Shown here: positions 9,297-18,834 of the stretch, one piece after another | Position numbering within the stretch: position 1 is the stretch's first letter | Layout of the letters: every line of letters starts with the position of its first letter | From: Zygnema cylindricum | Taxonomy: Eukaryota > Streptophyta > Zygnematophyceae > Zygnematales > Zygnemataceae | Reading direction: 5' to 3' | Assembly (NCBI GenBank): GCA_037447655.1 | Contig: JBBHKE010002613.1 | Span: 441,429-480,570 of the forward strand | DNA length: 39,142 nucleotides | Notes under the pieces: generated by a model | Database searches by the model: none | The model's input: only the letters and a program-made list of their open reading frames with translations | What the model was told of the DNA's origin: nothing | Program-made: the position numbers and the translations under genes

Positions 9297-11202
9297 TTGT
9301 CCTCCCCTTATTACGGCGACCGCTTAAGAGTTAGCAAGGCAACGGGAGGCAGCAATCCTGTTAGCCATTGGATGGGAAGGAAGAGAAAGGGAAGGAGGAG
9401 AAATGGAAGGAACGAAAGGGAGGCATCTGTTGAGGTGAGTAGGGTGGAGGAGGTAAACGATGAGGGGGGAAAGGGAGAAAAGGCGACGGTTGAGGAGGGG
9501 GAGAAGGAAAGAGAGGCGGGGGAAGCAATAGAGAAGAGGAAAAGGAGGGTAAAAAAGAAATGTAGGGTTTTTGACGAGAGGGAGGAGGAGGAAAAAGGCG
9601 AGGTAGGGGGGGGGGGGATAACACATTGAGTGCGGGGGGGTGGGGGGAGGCGGTATTTTCTGAGGTAGGATGGGAAAAGGCGTCGACGATTGAGGAGGGG
9701 GAGGGTAGTAAAGGGGGGGGAGGAGTAGCGAGGAGGAGTACGAGGGTAAAAAGGAAAATTAGGGTTCCTGGTGAGAGGGGGGAGGAGGAAGTTGGTGATG
9801 CGAGAGGGGACGCGGCTATAGGTGTGGAAGGAAGGGGAAAAGGGGCGATGGTTGAGGAAGGGGAGGGAAGTGAGACGGGGGGAGGAGTAGAGAGGAGGAG
9901 TATGAGGATAACAAATAAAATTAGGGATCCTGATGAGAGGGGGAGGGAGGAAGAAGGTGAGGCAGGAGGGGAGGCGGCGTTAGATGAGGAAGGAAGGGGA
10001 AAAGGGGCGATGGTTAAGGAAGGAGAGGGAAGTGAGGCGGTGGGAAGAGTGGAGAGGAGGAAGATAATAAAAAGGAAAAATATTGTTTTTCATGAGCGGG
10101 AGGAGGGGGGAGGGAGTGAGGCACAGAAAAGGTTAGAGAGGAGGAGGGAAATAAAACTTGGAAAACGAAAAGTTAGTCATTGGAGTGATGAAGATTACGT
10201 CCCCTCGACTTCTTGTAGCGATGAGAGCATTGTGGATGGGGAGGAACCGCCGGTTGAGAATCTAGCCCCCGAGGTAGAACATCCCACAAATATTCGGGTA
10301 TGGAAAGATGTGGATGAGCCCGCCACCGAGGACGAGCAAAGTCCAGATAGCGAGGGACGACAACAAGAGGATGAATACGCGGATGATGACAACGTGTTTG
10401 AGGTGCCTCCATCACCGAATAGGGAGAGAGGCGTTGTATTGGGACATCCGGGTCCTCAAGCTCCCTACCGAGTTGAGGATCTTGATTGGTTTTTTCCTCC
10501 TCCCACGGGAGAGGAGGACATGGACAGTTTTGTGCCTCGGGTCGAGCACTACATTCCGGTTGTCGCATGGCCTAAATACTGGAGGTACGGTGAACCTTGA
10601 TCCCTAAACCCAAGGGAAAATCCGCGACCGAAAATTTTAGACACCCCCCCGGATGTTCCCGCTCATCCGACGTGGCTCTTCATCGACGGTGACGACCAAG
10701 GCTCGACGTTCGCCCACATACGGAACTGGAGGTACAGTGAACCTCGATCCCTAAACCCAAGGGAAAATCCGCGACCGGAAATTCTAGACATCCCCCTGGA
10801 TGTTCCCGCTCATCCGACGTGGCTCTTCATCGACGGTGACGACCGAGGCTCGACGTTCGCCCACATACGGCAATTCGATTCGGCGGATCCACGACATTCA
10901 TCGATTGTTCATGATGACCGCGGGTATCGCGTGAATGTTCCCCACCTATTGCGGCTTTACCATCCGTGGGATCTTGTCTATACGCCCTCCTAAAGTATTG
11001 TCGAAGAACTCCCAAAATAATAGCTTTGCGTAAGGCTCGTACCTCGATTCTACATAAGTTTTCAAATGTTGGTGTGAGGCAACCCCGTTTATGCGAAATT
11101 CCACGGGTTCGGCGTCCGTTGACCCCACCTCCACCACCGACAGAAGAGGAATGGCGACGAACAATCGAGGCACTAACTGAGCAATTGGCCGCCCATCAAT
11201 AA
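9297..11202 (+). pseudogene. Unrecognised accessory gene nested in the transposase intron, copy 1
   Basis: I do not recognise this family. The first part (from about 9360 to 10190) is rich in Glu, Gly, Lys and Arg and carries a 162-base (54-codon) internal repeat, for example GKGAMVEEGEGSE, with RR(S/K)...KRK basic patches. The rest is conserved in copy 2: DEDYVPS, PPSPNRERG, APYRVEDLDWFF, WRYGEP, PAHPTWLFIDGDD, RTPKI...LRKAR, ILHK and PRV. An in-frame 147-base (49-codon) tandem duplication spans 10580-10873. Lesions are a frame change at a 12-G run (9606-9617), CGA-to-TGA at 10598-10600, and a frameshift near 10985 that joins the frame ending at 11202. Conservation between the copies argues for a real protein, perhaps nuclear given its charge, but no function can be assigned. 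The start is uncertain: ATG 9297 is the upstream limit of the frame. Confidence 0.65.
10580..10873 (+). repeat. 147-bp in-frame tandem duplication in the accessory gene
   Basis: Two 147-base units (start 10580 and 10727) encode the segment from WRYGEP/WRYSEP through PAHPTWLFIDGDD to FAHIR. They differ at only about ten positions, one of which turns CGA into a TGA stop in the first unit. Copy 2 has a single unit. Confidence 0.9.
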
Positions 11203-11364
11203 CAATTAGCAATGCTCACTCGGGAGTTGTCTAAAAAAAATTTGCAGTAATCGGTATGTGTGTTACTTGCTAATTAATTATAATTTATTTTCTCTCTTCT
11301 CTTGTCGTCGCTAACCCACACACTCACAATGTTTTTTTTTTTAAATTAGTCGGGCCAGTTTAAT

Positions 11365-11580
11365 ATAGCGACGACAGAGGTTTATCCGTAAGCAGCGACG
11401 AGTTCCAGTCGTTGCTGAACCATGAATCTTAGGGGAGTCAAGTTTTACGCCATTCAGCCACAATAGATGGTCGTCGATGAATTACCGACGACAGATTGTC
11501 GTCGCCTAATTCAGCGACGAGAATCTGTCGTTGCTGAATTAGGCGACGACAATCTGTCGTCGCTAATTCAGCGAAGACCA
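11365..11580. repeat. GCGACGA dyad cluster, copy 1 (B), before exon 2
   Basis: Back-to-back dyads include GCGACGACAG..., CCGACGACAGATTGTCGTCG, CAGCGACGAGAATCTGTCG and GGCGACGACAATCTGTCGTC. They lie between the accessory gene and exon 2, as in copy 2 (28406-28757). Confidence 0.8.
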
Positions 11581-13568
11581 ACCTAAATGAATTAATCATC
11601 TTCATAGGAATTCAATCACTAATTTTTTTTTTGTTTCATTACTCCAATCGCAGAGTACCAGAAGGCGAGGCGGTGGTGGGTATAAATAGTGGCGCTACTC
11701 AAAAGGATAAGGGAGACTACTCTCACCTTATCTTCCGCAAGATTTGGAAAGAGAAGTGTGGCGGTAACGAAGGTGTTACCAGGAAGGGGAAAGAAAGAGT
11801 TACCATAGGTTATCAAGGTTCACGAGGAACTAGTGGATGAATTATTCGGATTCCAAAAGGCGGGATTGAAAATGTCTATTGTCATTGTAGGAAAAATGGC
11901 AAATCACATCATTGCCGATATGAAGAAGGATGGTGGGCCAGAATTTAGCGACGAGAATTGTGAAGAGATCAAGCTAAAAATCAGTCGGTGTTGGATTCAG
12001 CGCTTTTTTGAAAAACATAGCATCGTCGCCCGAGCTCAAAAGGGGAAACTACAACTAAGTGTGGAGAAGGAGGAATACATTGAAAGATCCGTGGCATATC
12101 ACATGGGCGTACTAAAAAGGGGATTCGAATCGGGTATGCTTCATATTTCTATTCCATTTATTGCCTCTTGTCATATAAAGTTTTGTATTTTGTTTCCCCT
12201 TTCATTGTACTTACTTGTGTTTTGTTTTCTTTTGCGTTTCTCTATTTTTTTTGTGGATAAAAGGTCTTTTTAACGAGGATTTGGTGGAGAACATGGACGA
12301 GACGCATTTGATTTTAAATATGGACAGCAAAAAGACTTTAGGCTTTTGCGGCGACGAGGTTGTTAGATACGCGGACGTTGCGGGCGGCGGTGAGTCCATG
12401 ACATTGATGATACGACTCACGGGGGAAGTGAACGCCCGAATAGATGCTTCAATGTTAATATTAACCAACCGCGCTCGAAATTACCCGATAAAGGGCGTTC
12501 TTGACGATGTACCGGGTAAGTTTCATTGAATTTTAAATCCTTGAAGTTTTGTTCATCTCCCTTAAAAACCACTAATCTTTACGTAATCCTCTCTATGAAT
12601 ACATGTTTTGCCCTTTCCTATTGTTTCTTAATGCTATCTCCTCGTCCTTTTCCTCGTCATTCAATATTTCTCCCTCTTCCCCCCCTCTCCCTTCCTCATT
12701 AACTCCCCCTCACGTAATTCACCCCTTCCCCCTATCCTTTGTTTTTTCCTATTTTAGGAGTTTGCTACCGAACCGGCCCCAAAGGATGAAATGATAAAAC
12801 CGTATTCCCGCAATGGATAGAAGAGCCGAGGTTTTACCAAGGAGACCGCGAAGGACGTGAAAAAATAGTATTCCTCGACAATTGTGGCTGTCACAACAAT
12901 GTTGAGGAGTTGAACCGAGTCTTACTCGCCAAGAGGACTATACTACAGTTCTTCCCTCCTTGCGCGACTCACCTCGTGCAACCCACCGAATCTTTCGTCA
13001 TTTCGAAAATTAAGGAGGTTTGGTCGCAGAAATGGGAGGATTAGAAAATGAACGGCATCGAAAAGCATGCGTGGTCCCAACCGTGTGACAAGGGTTGGTC
13101 AGGGAAGCTTGTCGGGCCCGGAAAGGCTTTTTTCCTTGCGCTTGCTCGCGATTCAATTCGCAAAGTCAACGCAATGAAGGACAAGAATGGGATGGGTTAC
13201 GCACGTAAAGATATGATTCGGTGCGGATTGTCATTAAAAGACGGGAAATGGGAGGAGAGCATGCTCACACCGGATTTACAAATTATCATCATAAAATGGC
13301 GGTGCCATTTTGAAGGCGATGAGGTGCCAATTTCCTCTATAGTGGCACGAGATTTTGTTTGAGGCATTCAACATGCCGACACTCGAGAGGATGAAGTTAT
13401 CGATGACACAGACAATCAATGGCAGACCGAAGATTTTGAGTCATTTTATAGAGAAGTGGTGTAGTGTGTGAAGAGAGGACAAGGTTTATCATAAAATTAT
13501 AAAACTAGTGTTGATTCATTATAGTTTTTTATTAGTAATTTTGGATGGTTAGTGTGGTAATTGTATTT

Positions 13569-13820
13569 AGCGTTTGTCAAAGAATGTTGGGAAAATTGTA
13601 TCATTGATGATTTCAATAAAATCGTATCCTTCTTGGTATTTCATTTTAAAGTTTGTTGTTGATAATGATGTATGGAGAAAGACTTCGATGACTTAACGTT
13701 TGTCAAAGTATGTCAAACAAATTGTACCTTTTATGTATTAGATATAATCGTGTCATTATTTGTTTTTCGTTTTGAAGTTTGTTACTGAAAATGATGTATG
13801 GAAAAATAATTTGATGACAT
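13569..13820. repeat. 126-bp tandem duplication in the 3' flank of transposase copy 1
   Basis: CGTTTGTCAA recurs at 13571 and 13697, and similarity continues through AAGTTTGTT...GATGATGTATGGA. The first unit contains AATAAA at 13615-13620, about 150 bases after the last stop, and so is a possible polyadenylation signal. Confidence 0.7.
13615..13620 (+). promoter_or_regulatory. Candidate polyadenylation signal AATAAA
   Basis: The hexamer lies in TTTCAATAAAATCG, ~150 bases beyond the last in-frame stop of transposase copy 1. The base composition is AT-rich, so a chance match is quite possible. Confidence 0.35.
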
Positions 13821-13849
13821 CACATGTTACACATGTATTTAATGTGTTT

Positions 13850-14225
13850 AAAGATTCGTCGATTACACGTTATATACCCGTGATGGCGACAAATACAGTT
13901 TATTTGTAGCTCTTTTTCGCCATTCAGACAGTTCTAGCGACGACACATTCTCATCGCTGAAGTGCACAAATTCGGCACAAATGTTTGCAATGTATTTAAG
14001 GCTTCGTCAGTTACATGTGAAATTCTACGGATGGCGAAAAATACAGTCCATTATTATGTCAGTCCCGCCTTGAGACAGTTTTAGCGAACAAAACATAGTT
14101 TCGTCGTTGAGGTGTAGAAAGTCGACACGATAATCCAGCGACGAGAACCTCTCGTCGGTGAATGTAATTTTTTATTTCAAACTAAATTGTAACATTCAGC
14201 GACGAAAATATATCGTGGCTAAATG
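13850..14225. repeat. GCGACGA dyad cluster, copy 1 (C), after exon 4
   Basis: GATGGCGA...ATACAG recurs at 13882 and 14030 (spacing 148). Dyads include TAGCGACGACACATTCTCAT, CAGCGACGAGAACCTCTCGT and CAGCGACGAAAATATATCGT. They are more decayed than clusters A and B. Copy 2 has a matching cluster at 30375-30700. Confidence 0.65.
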
Positions 14226-16640
14226 ATACAACTTTACTATAGATTGAAGGTATACATAGTCGCATTATAAGTTATATCCCATAAATTAATTGTGTGTTAC
14301 GAACATAAAGCGAGTTTTTTGACCAAACAAATAAAATGCAATCCCAAGTTATTTTTTTTAAAACCCGTTAATAGTAAAAAAATTATACACTTCGCCTCTT
14401 AAGCTTGGTCCACCGTAATCACAAACAAGAATCATAATTCATTTTTGTTTCTTGTATTTCCTTATTTCATTTCCGGTCCTGAAATGTTTTTTTTTTTATT
14501 TCGTTATTATAACTTTTTAACCTCAAATCATAACTTTTTAACAAGAAAAGGCACATTTTAGAAAAGTAGAGCAAACTAATGTTTAAGATACAAAAATGAA
14601 AAAACACAAATAATAAACATAAACAGAAATATGGGTAATATAAATTAAAACCATAAACAACCGATTCCTTTGTTTTATATTTCTTTCACGGGGCACATAA
14701 CAGTTGTACAAAAGTTGGAACCCTAAATATAAAATAATTCAAAACTGGTCAAACGAAATCCTATGTCGGATAATCACCGAATGTACAACTCCAAGAAAAC
14801 ACGAAATATTATTCTTACCTACATTTCTGAATATTTAAACTATTTTTGTTATTTGTGCAATAAAAAACTAAATAACATCAAAGCTACCCATACCCTCATT
14901 CTTTTAAAATCTTTCCTTTTTTCTTTCCCCCCTCTCCTCCCCCACCTCTACTCTCTTCCTTTCCTCGCCTTCCCTCTTTGCTCTCCTCCCTCGCTTTCCC
15001 CCTATCGTTCAAAATTTATTCTTTTATACTTCAATAGTATGCGCGTTATCTCCATTTGTAGAATGAATACTGCATATGTCACAACTGCAAAAGAGACAAA
15101 CAAAAAAAAGTGAATCAATGAAAAATTAGCGACCACAACCAATATAATTCGAATAACAACAAAACAAACAAATAAAACAAAATACAACAAAAGGTTAAAA
15201 AAAAAACAGCTATGTATAAACAAATTCGAGAGATCCACGAAAAAAGAATGGAATAGATCGAGGGCGAAGGGGCGACATTTGAAGGGGGGGGGTGGGGAGG
15301 CGGGAGGGGGGAGAAGGTAGACACATTGGGAGGGGTGCGATAAACACTTGCAGTGTGAGGAGGGAAAGATATTAGAATATAGGGAGAGAGTGGGATTCAG
15401 GGATAGGGAGAAGCAGATTCAGAGGGAGAGAGGGGAGAGGGAGAGGGTAGAGGGAGACTAGGAGAGAAAGAGGCAATGGTAGAGAGTAGAAGAGAAGGGG
15501 GAGAAAGAAAGGGGATAACAATACAATTGGAGAACATGTAAACAATTAAAGCAACACACACTGAAAAGGATAGAGAGGGAGAGGAGAAAATAAAGAGAGT
15601 GCAACTGAGGTAGAGAGAGAGGAAAAGGAGGGGGGGAGGGGAGGCGGAGCAAAGGGAAGGTGAGGGACACACAAACCGGAAGAGAGAACGCTATTCACCA
15701 TAAAGTTAAGGAGATATGGAAGAGACAGGGTGGCTGGACGAAGAAATGGTAGGTTGATAGGGTGGAACCCAGGAATGAAAGGTGGAGCAGGCGGCGGAGC
15801 GCTCGTCTGCTTCGCGGTGAACAAAATGAAATATTTGTAAAAAAAACGCCGTAAAAATTCCCTCTAAAAAACGGTTGGTTGTGGTTCGCCAAAAACATAT
15901 TCTTTTTTTTATGGACAGTCCGCGTTTGGCGTTTCCCATCCCCGAATATCACCTACCCCAAATGATGTTGTTTTATTCTAAAAAATACAAATAACAACCT
16001 TAATTTAGTATTTTTTGGTACATCAACCCCGTATTAATATAAACGTTTACTTTATTTTGTGTTCGACACCATATTACAATGGACATCTATACTAAATGGG
16101 ACCATCTTCACCTTAATACAATAAACGTTTACCCTAAACAGACCGCAACCATAAAATATCATTAATAGTAACTAAAAGTGCTTACAAAGAGCCTACTCGG
16201 TATTGAAATTGTATATGTCTAGGTTGCAACTATACGCCGCCACAACATTGCATCAGTTCCGTTCATTTACTGAAAAAAATGAATTTCCAAAAACGAATTT
16301 GTTTGACGTTCACACTGTTGACAATACGGTTGTTGGTCTAATAACTGCGAACGTAAATTTTTAGGACCCGGATTCAACCCTTTTTAAGACCGCACATTCT
16401 CATGCGTCCGCGGCTATTAAACATAATAAATAGTACCTTTTTACTTAAAAAAGTGCAATTCTGTACGGCCTGACACTATCCGTACACCACACTAATTACA
16501 TGATGTCGTACTAGCGTTTTGTACGATACATAAAAATTAACCCTAAATAGAATACAGAAAAAAAAATAGAAAGAACTACGCTAATGGATAATAATTGAAA
16601 AAAAAAGCGGGACGGAATTAGTGTACACAACGTTAATAAC
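14226..16640. other. Right arm of large element copy 1, non-coding
   Basis: AT-rich sequence with a pyrimidine tract at about 14890-15000 and a purine-rich GGGA/GAGA tract at about 15260-15690, whose open frames are low-complexity only. The part near 15915-15980 (CCGCGTTTGGCGTTTCCC) has a counterpart in copy 2 near 32010-32075. The part from about 16300 to 16640 matches both the 526-bp derivative (22660-22930) and the right arm of copy 2 (33270-33600). No gene is supported. Confidence 0.55.
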
Positions 16641-17524
16641 TAGTGTTGTGTATCGGTGAAAAACTTATCGCGATAACACCGATACCGATAGTTATCGGTT
16701 ATTGAACGGTTAACGATCCCGATATATTTGTACTTTTTGTACTTTCTGTCCGGAGTGCTTTCTGTCCGGTAAACTGAACGGTAAATTTACTAGAAATGTA
16801 CGGTTTTTTACGAGAAATGTACGGAATTTGACGAACTAATACGTTGCACTTTGTAGTACTTTTTGGGCGGTTAACTGAACATAAATTTTACGGGAACGTA
16901 CGGAATTGTACAAATAAACTGATTACCCTGGAACTGTAAAAGAAAGGCGGACACAAATTACAACGGATGCAAAATAACATTATGCTCGCCGCTAGAATCG
17001 AACGGACGACATTCAATGAGAAAATACGAGCGGACGGTCAGCGTGAGCGCCGCCATCTCGGAATGGCTTTTTGGCGGCTTTTGCCTAAAAAGCCGACGGA
17101 TTGACACGTGGCAGGTTTCCAGTGGATCCCAAAAAATAAAGGGACAAAGCCACGGCGTCGGATGTGAAAGGTACATCGTTTTAAGTGGAGCCGTACTAAA
17201 GACGTACACATCTTATGCCGGCTACTGTACTTTCGGCTTGTACAAATGATCTGATTGGTAGGTACCTCAGGGGTTGTGGTAGGGCGCGTCGGGGGAATAA
17301 GACGTACAGTTGAGTGTACATGCCGTACATTTATCTGTACGGCTCGTACAGTTATCGCCGATAGTTATTGTTATCGGCATTATTGCCGATAAGTAGCCGA
17401 TATTATCGGCTATTTATCGGCGATAAGACCGATAGCAACGTATCGTACCAATATATCGATTATCGGGTCCCCAAAAAAAGGCCCATATCGGTTATCGGCA
17501 AATCCTTACCGATACACAACAATA
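16641..17524 (-). mobile_element. hAT-like non-autonomous element nested in the right TIR of copy 1
   Basis: The start TAGTGTTGTGTATCGG and end CCGATACACAACAATAC are inverted. It sits in the copy 1 end sequence and splits GTTAATAAC from (C)TAATAACGATTGGCGGTG, so the target is duplicated (TTAATAAC against CTAATAAC). The uninterrupted site, ACGTTAATAACGATTGGCGG, is present in the 526-bp relative at about 22921. The body is a close reverse complement of 32125-33010, including the GATCCACTGGAAACCTGCCA region. Short frames inside are not recognisable proteins. Confidence 0.85.
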
Positions 17525-17545
17525 CTAATAACGATTGGCGGTGTA

Positions 17546-18439
17546 GTGTATCATGCCCGTTTTTAATGCCGGTTCCAAAAAACGAACACCTGTACCTTCT
17601 CCCTAGATGGTCCTGCGGTGTGTATACACCTACTTTAACCTTTGCGCCACTTTCAAGGAATCGCGCCTACTTTTAAATTGACCCGGTCGGTTTGGTCGTT
17701 GTCGCCGTCGACGTCGCTTTCGTGGTCGTTGTCGCTGTCGTGGTCGTGAAAAGAAAGAACAAAATTAATTGGGTTAGGGTATGGTTACATCAGACGAAAA
17801 GTGAGGTTTAAAACATAATTTTGTACTTTCCCGTACCATGCCGTACTATATTTTCGTGAGTTTCTTGAAATCAACATTACAGAAAATAAGATTACGATTC
17901 TCCAAGTATCCGGGAGAAGACGTCGACTGTCCGATTATATTTTGGTCATCATCTGCGAAGCAATCGCTCCATACGCCTCTGTATTGGTGAACCCACATCG
18001 CGGAGGTGGGTTCACCAATACAGAACCAGTCAATTCGCTACACCTGGACGATAGACATGAGCGTCGATGAAAAATGAAAATTTTCACACGCCCCCAAAGT
18101 CACGTGCCTTCGGACAAGGTGACCGTAAAATCTTTGCCGAAAAGAAATACGTGTTTTTCCTGAAAGTCAGCAGAGTGAAGGAGATCTCTGAGGTACATTG
18201 ACGCAGTACACTTGCGAAGTACACGTACGTATGACGCAAGTACGGATTTCCATACGAAAATGGTCGGTTTCCAAATCTTTGACGATTTCAGAGATTTGAT
18301 CGTTGACTTACGTGGAGCCACTTAAATCAAAACACGTATGTAAAAACTAATTTACAGACGTTACGTGATGTAACCGAGGCCTCTGTAATATATAATGTTT
18401 GCTGTCCGTACTATTACAGAGACCTTCTGATGTAACCAT
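17546..18439. other. Inter-element spacer with TCG-rich repeats and a hairpin
   Basis: Contains a GTCGTT/GTCGCC/GTCGTG-rich patch at about 17695-17750, the word CATCAGACGAAAAGTGAGGT at 17788-17807 (shared with 33709-33728), and the perfect hairpin at 17978-18024. No gene was recognised. Minus-strand frames at 18100-18321 show no known domain. Confidence 0.5.
17978..18024. repeat. Perfect 19-bp inverted repeat (hairpin)
   Basis: The arms TCTGTATTGGTGAACCCAC (17978-17996) and its exact reverse complement (18006-18024) flank a 9-base loop, ATCGCGGAG. It has a higher GC content than its surroundings. It could be an RNA hairpin, a protein-binding dyad or a tiny foldback repeat. Confidence 0.9.
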
Positions 18440-18826
18440 TAGTATTGGGTATCGGGTAGTTTCATATCGCGATAATTTCGATATTCGATATATCGAATAT
18501 CGATCGAGCAGATTCCTCGATATATCGTACCGGGACCAACATAAATCATCGCGATATATATCGCAAAAATTGCATATCCGTACAGTCAGAGTACGGAAAA
18601 CCGTACGAAAAAGAGTACGGAGAATCGTACGAAAAATCGTACGGAGGGGGGGGGGTTTGAAAAAAAAATGTAAAATTTTCATTTTCGATATATCGTCGAT
18701 ACGATATATTGGCGATATATCGCGATAATTTGAAATTCGATATATCGAAGCGATACATCGAATATCGGGTACATGAAATTCGATATATATCGAATATCGG
18801 CAATGGGTCCTCGATACCCAACACTA
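18440..18826. mobile_element. hAT-like MITE, 387 bp, with perfect 8-bp target duplication
   Basis: The ends TAGTATTGGGTATCG and CGATACCCAACACTA are flanked by GTAACCAT at 18432-18439 and again at 18827-18834. The interior is made largely of CGATATATCG-type palindromes around a short GTACGGA-rich centre. The target size and end sequence indicate the hAT superfamily. Nothing is encoded. Confidence 0.9.
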
Positions 18827-18834
18827 GTAACCAT

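Larger units (their letters stand above)
8524..11653 (+). other. Long phase-1 intron of transposase copy 1, hosting a second gene
   Basis: The donor is A|GTAAGA after codon ACA at 8520-8522. The acceptor is TCGCAG|AGTACC. Joining them restores codon AAG and gives ...YRT-K-YQKARRWW. In copy 2 the same join gives ...GC-R-YQQARRWW. The intron holds dyad clusters at 8767-8880 and 11365-11580, and the unrelated coding region 9297-11202. Confidence 0.7.
8145..13464 (+). pseudogene. DDE_1 (pogo-like) transposase, copy 1: four exons, inactivated
   Basis: Exons are 8145-8523, 11654-12133, 12264-12515 and 12758-13464. Every junction is GT...AG in phase 1, and three of the junctions recur in copy 2. 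Exon 1 ends with an N-terminal block (NRMIADCHANGKDLLIPRTV). Exon 2 has YQKARRWW, PGRGKKE and a CENP-B-like HTH part (WIQRFFEKHSIVARAQKGKL). Exon 3 carries the first catalytic Asp in NMDETH (12296-12298). Exon 4 has FLDNCGCHN (Asp at 12877-12879) and HLVQPTESFVISKIK, with Glu at 12988-12990 where I would expect Asp in this family. In-frame stops are at 8343, 11683, 11806, 12787 (a Trp codon to TGA), 13042 and 13360. The acidic tail reads on to TAG at 13462. The start was chosen because both copies begin with Met-Trp; Met at 8235 is an alternative. The second intron is 130 bases and the third 242. The protein would have bound the element ends and cut at TA. Confidence 0.8.
7037..17543 (+). mobile_element. 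Large DDE_1 (pogo/Tc1-like) transposon, copy 1
   Basis: The left end CACCGCCAATCGTTATTAGC (7037) is mirrored by CGATTGGCGGTG (ending 17543), and TA lies immediately outside both (7035-7036, 17544-17545). Removing the nested hAT at 16641-17524 leaves about 9.6 kb. Inside, in order: left arm, transposase exon 1, an intron holding a second gene, exons 2-4, and a right arm. Copy 2 (23002-33614) shares this order, and the 526-bp element at 22417-22942 shares both ends. Length, TA duplication and transposase type fit a Tc1/mariner/pogo-class element of unusual size. Stops and frameshifts in both genes show that this copy is inactive. Confidence 0.85.

Noticed and set aside
9324-9626. Minus-strand Pro-rich frames opposite the accessory gene, and the equivalent at 25533-26290
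   Set aside because: They are shadows of the Glu/Gly-rich coding repeat. The conserved blocks between the two copies are in the plus frames.
11365-14225. CACTA (En/Spm) identity for the large elements, because of the GCGACGA dyads
   Set aside because: The ends are CACCG with TA duplications rather than CACTA with 3-bp duplications, and the transposase is DDE_1.
15397-15824. Several overlapping minus-strand Ser/Pro/Leu-rich frames
   Set aside because: They come from the GGGAGA purine tract. They overlap in all frames and have no counterpart in copy 2.
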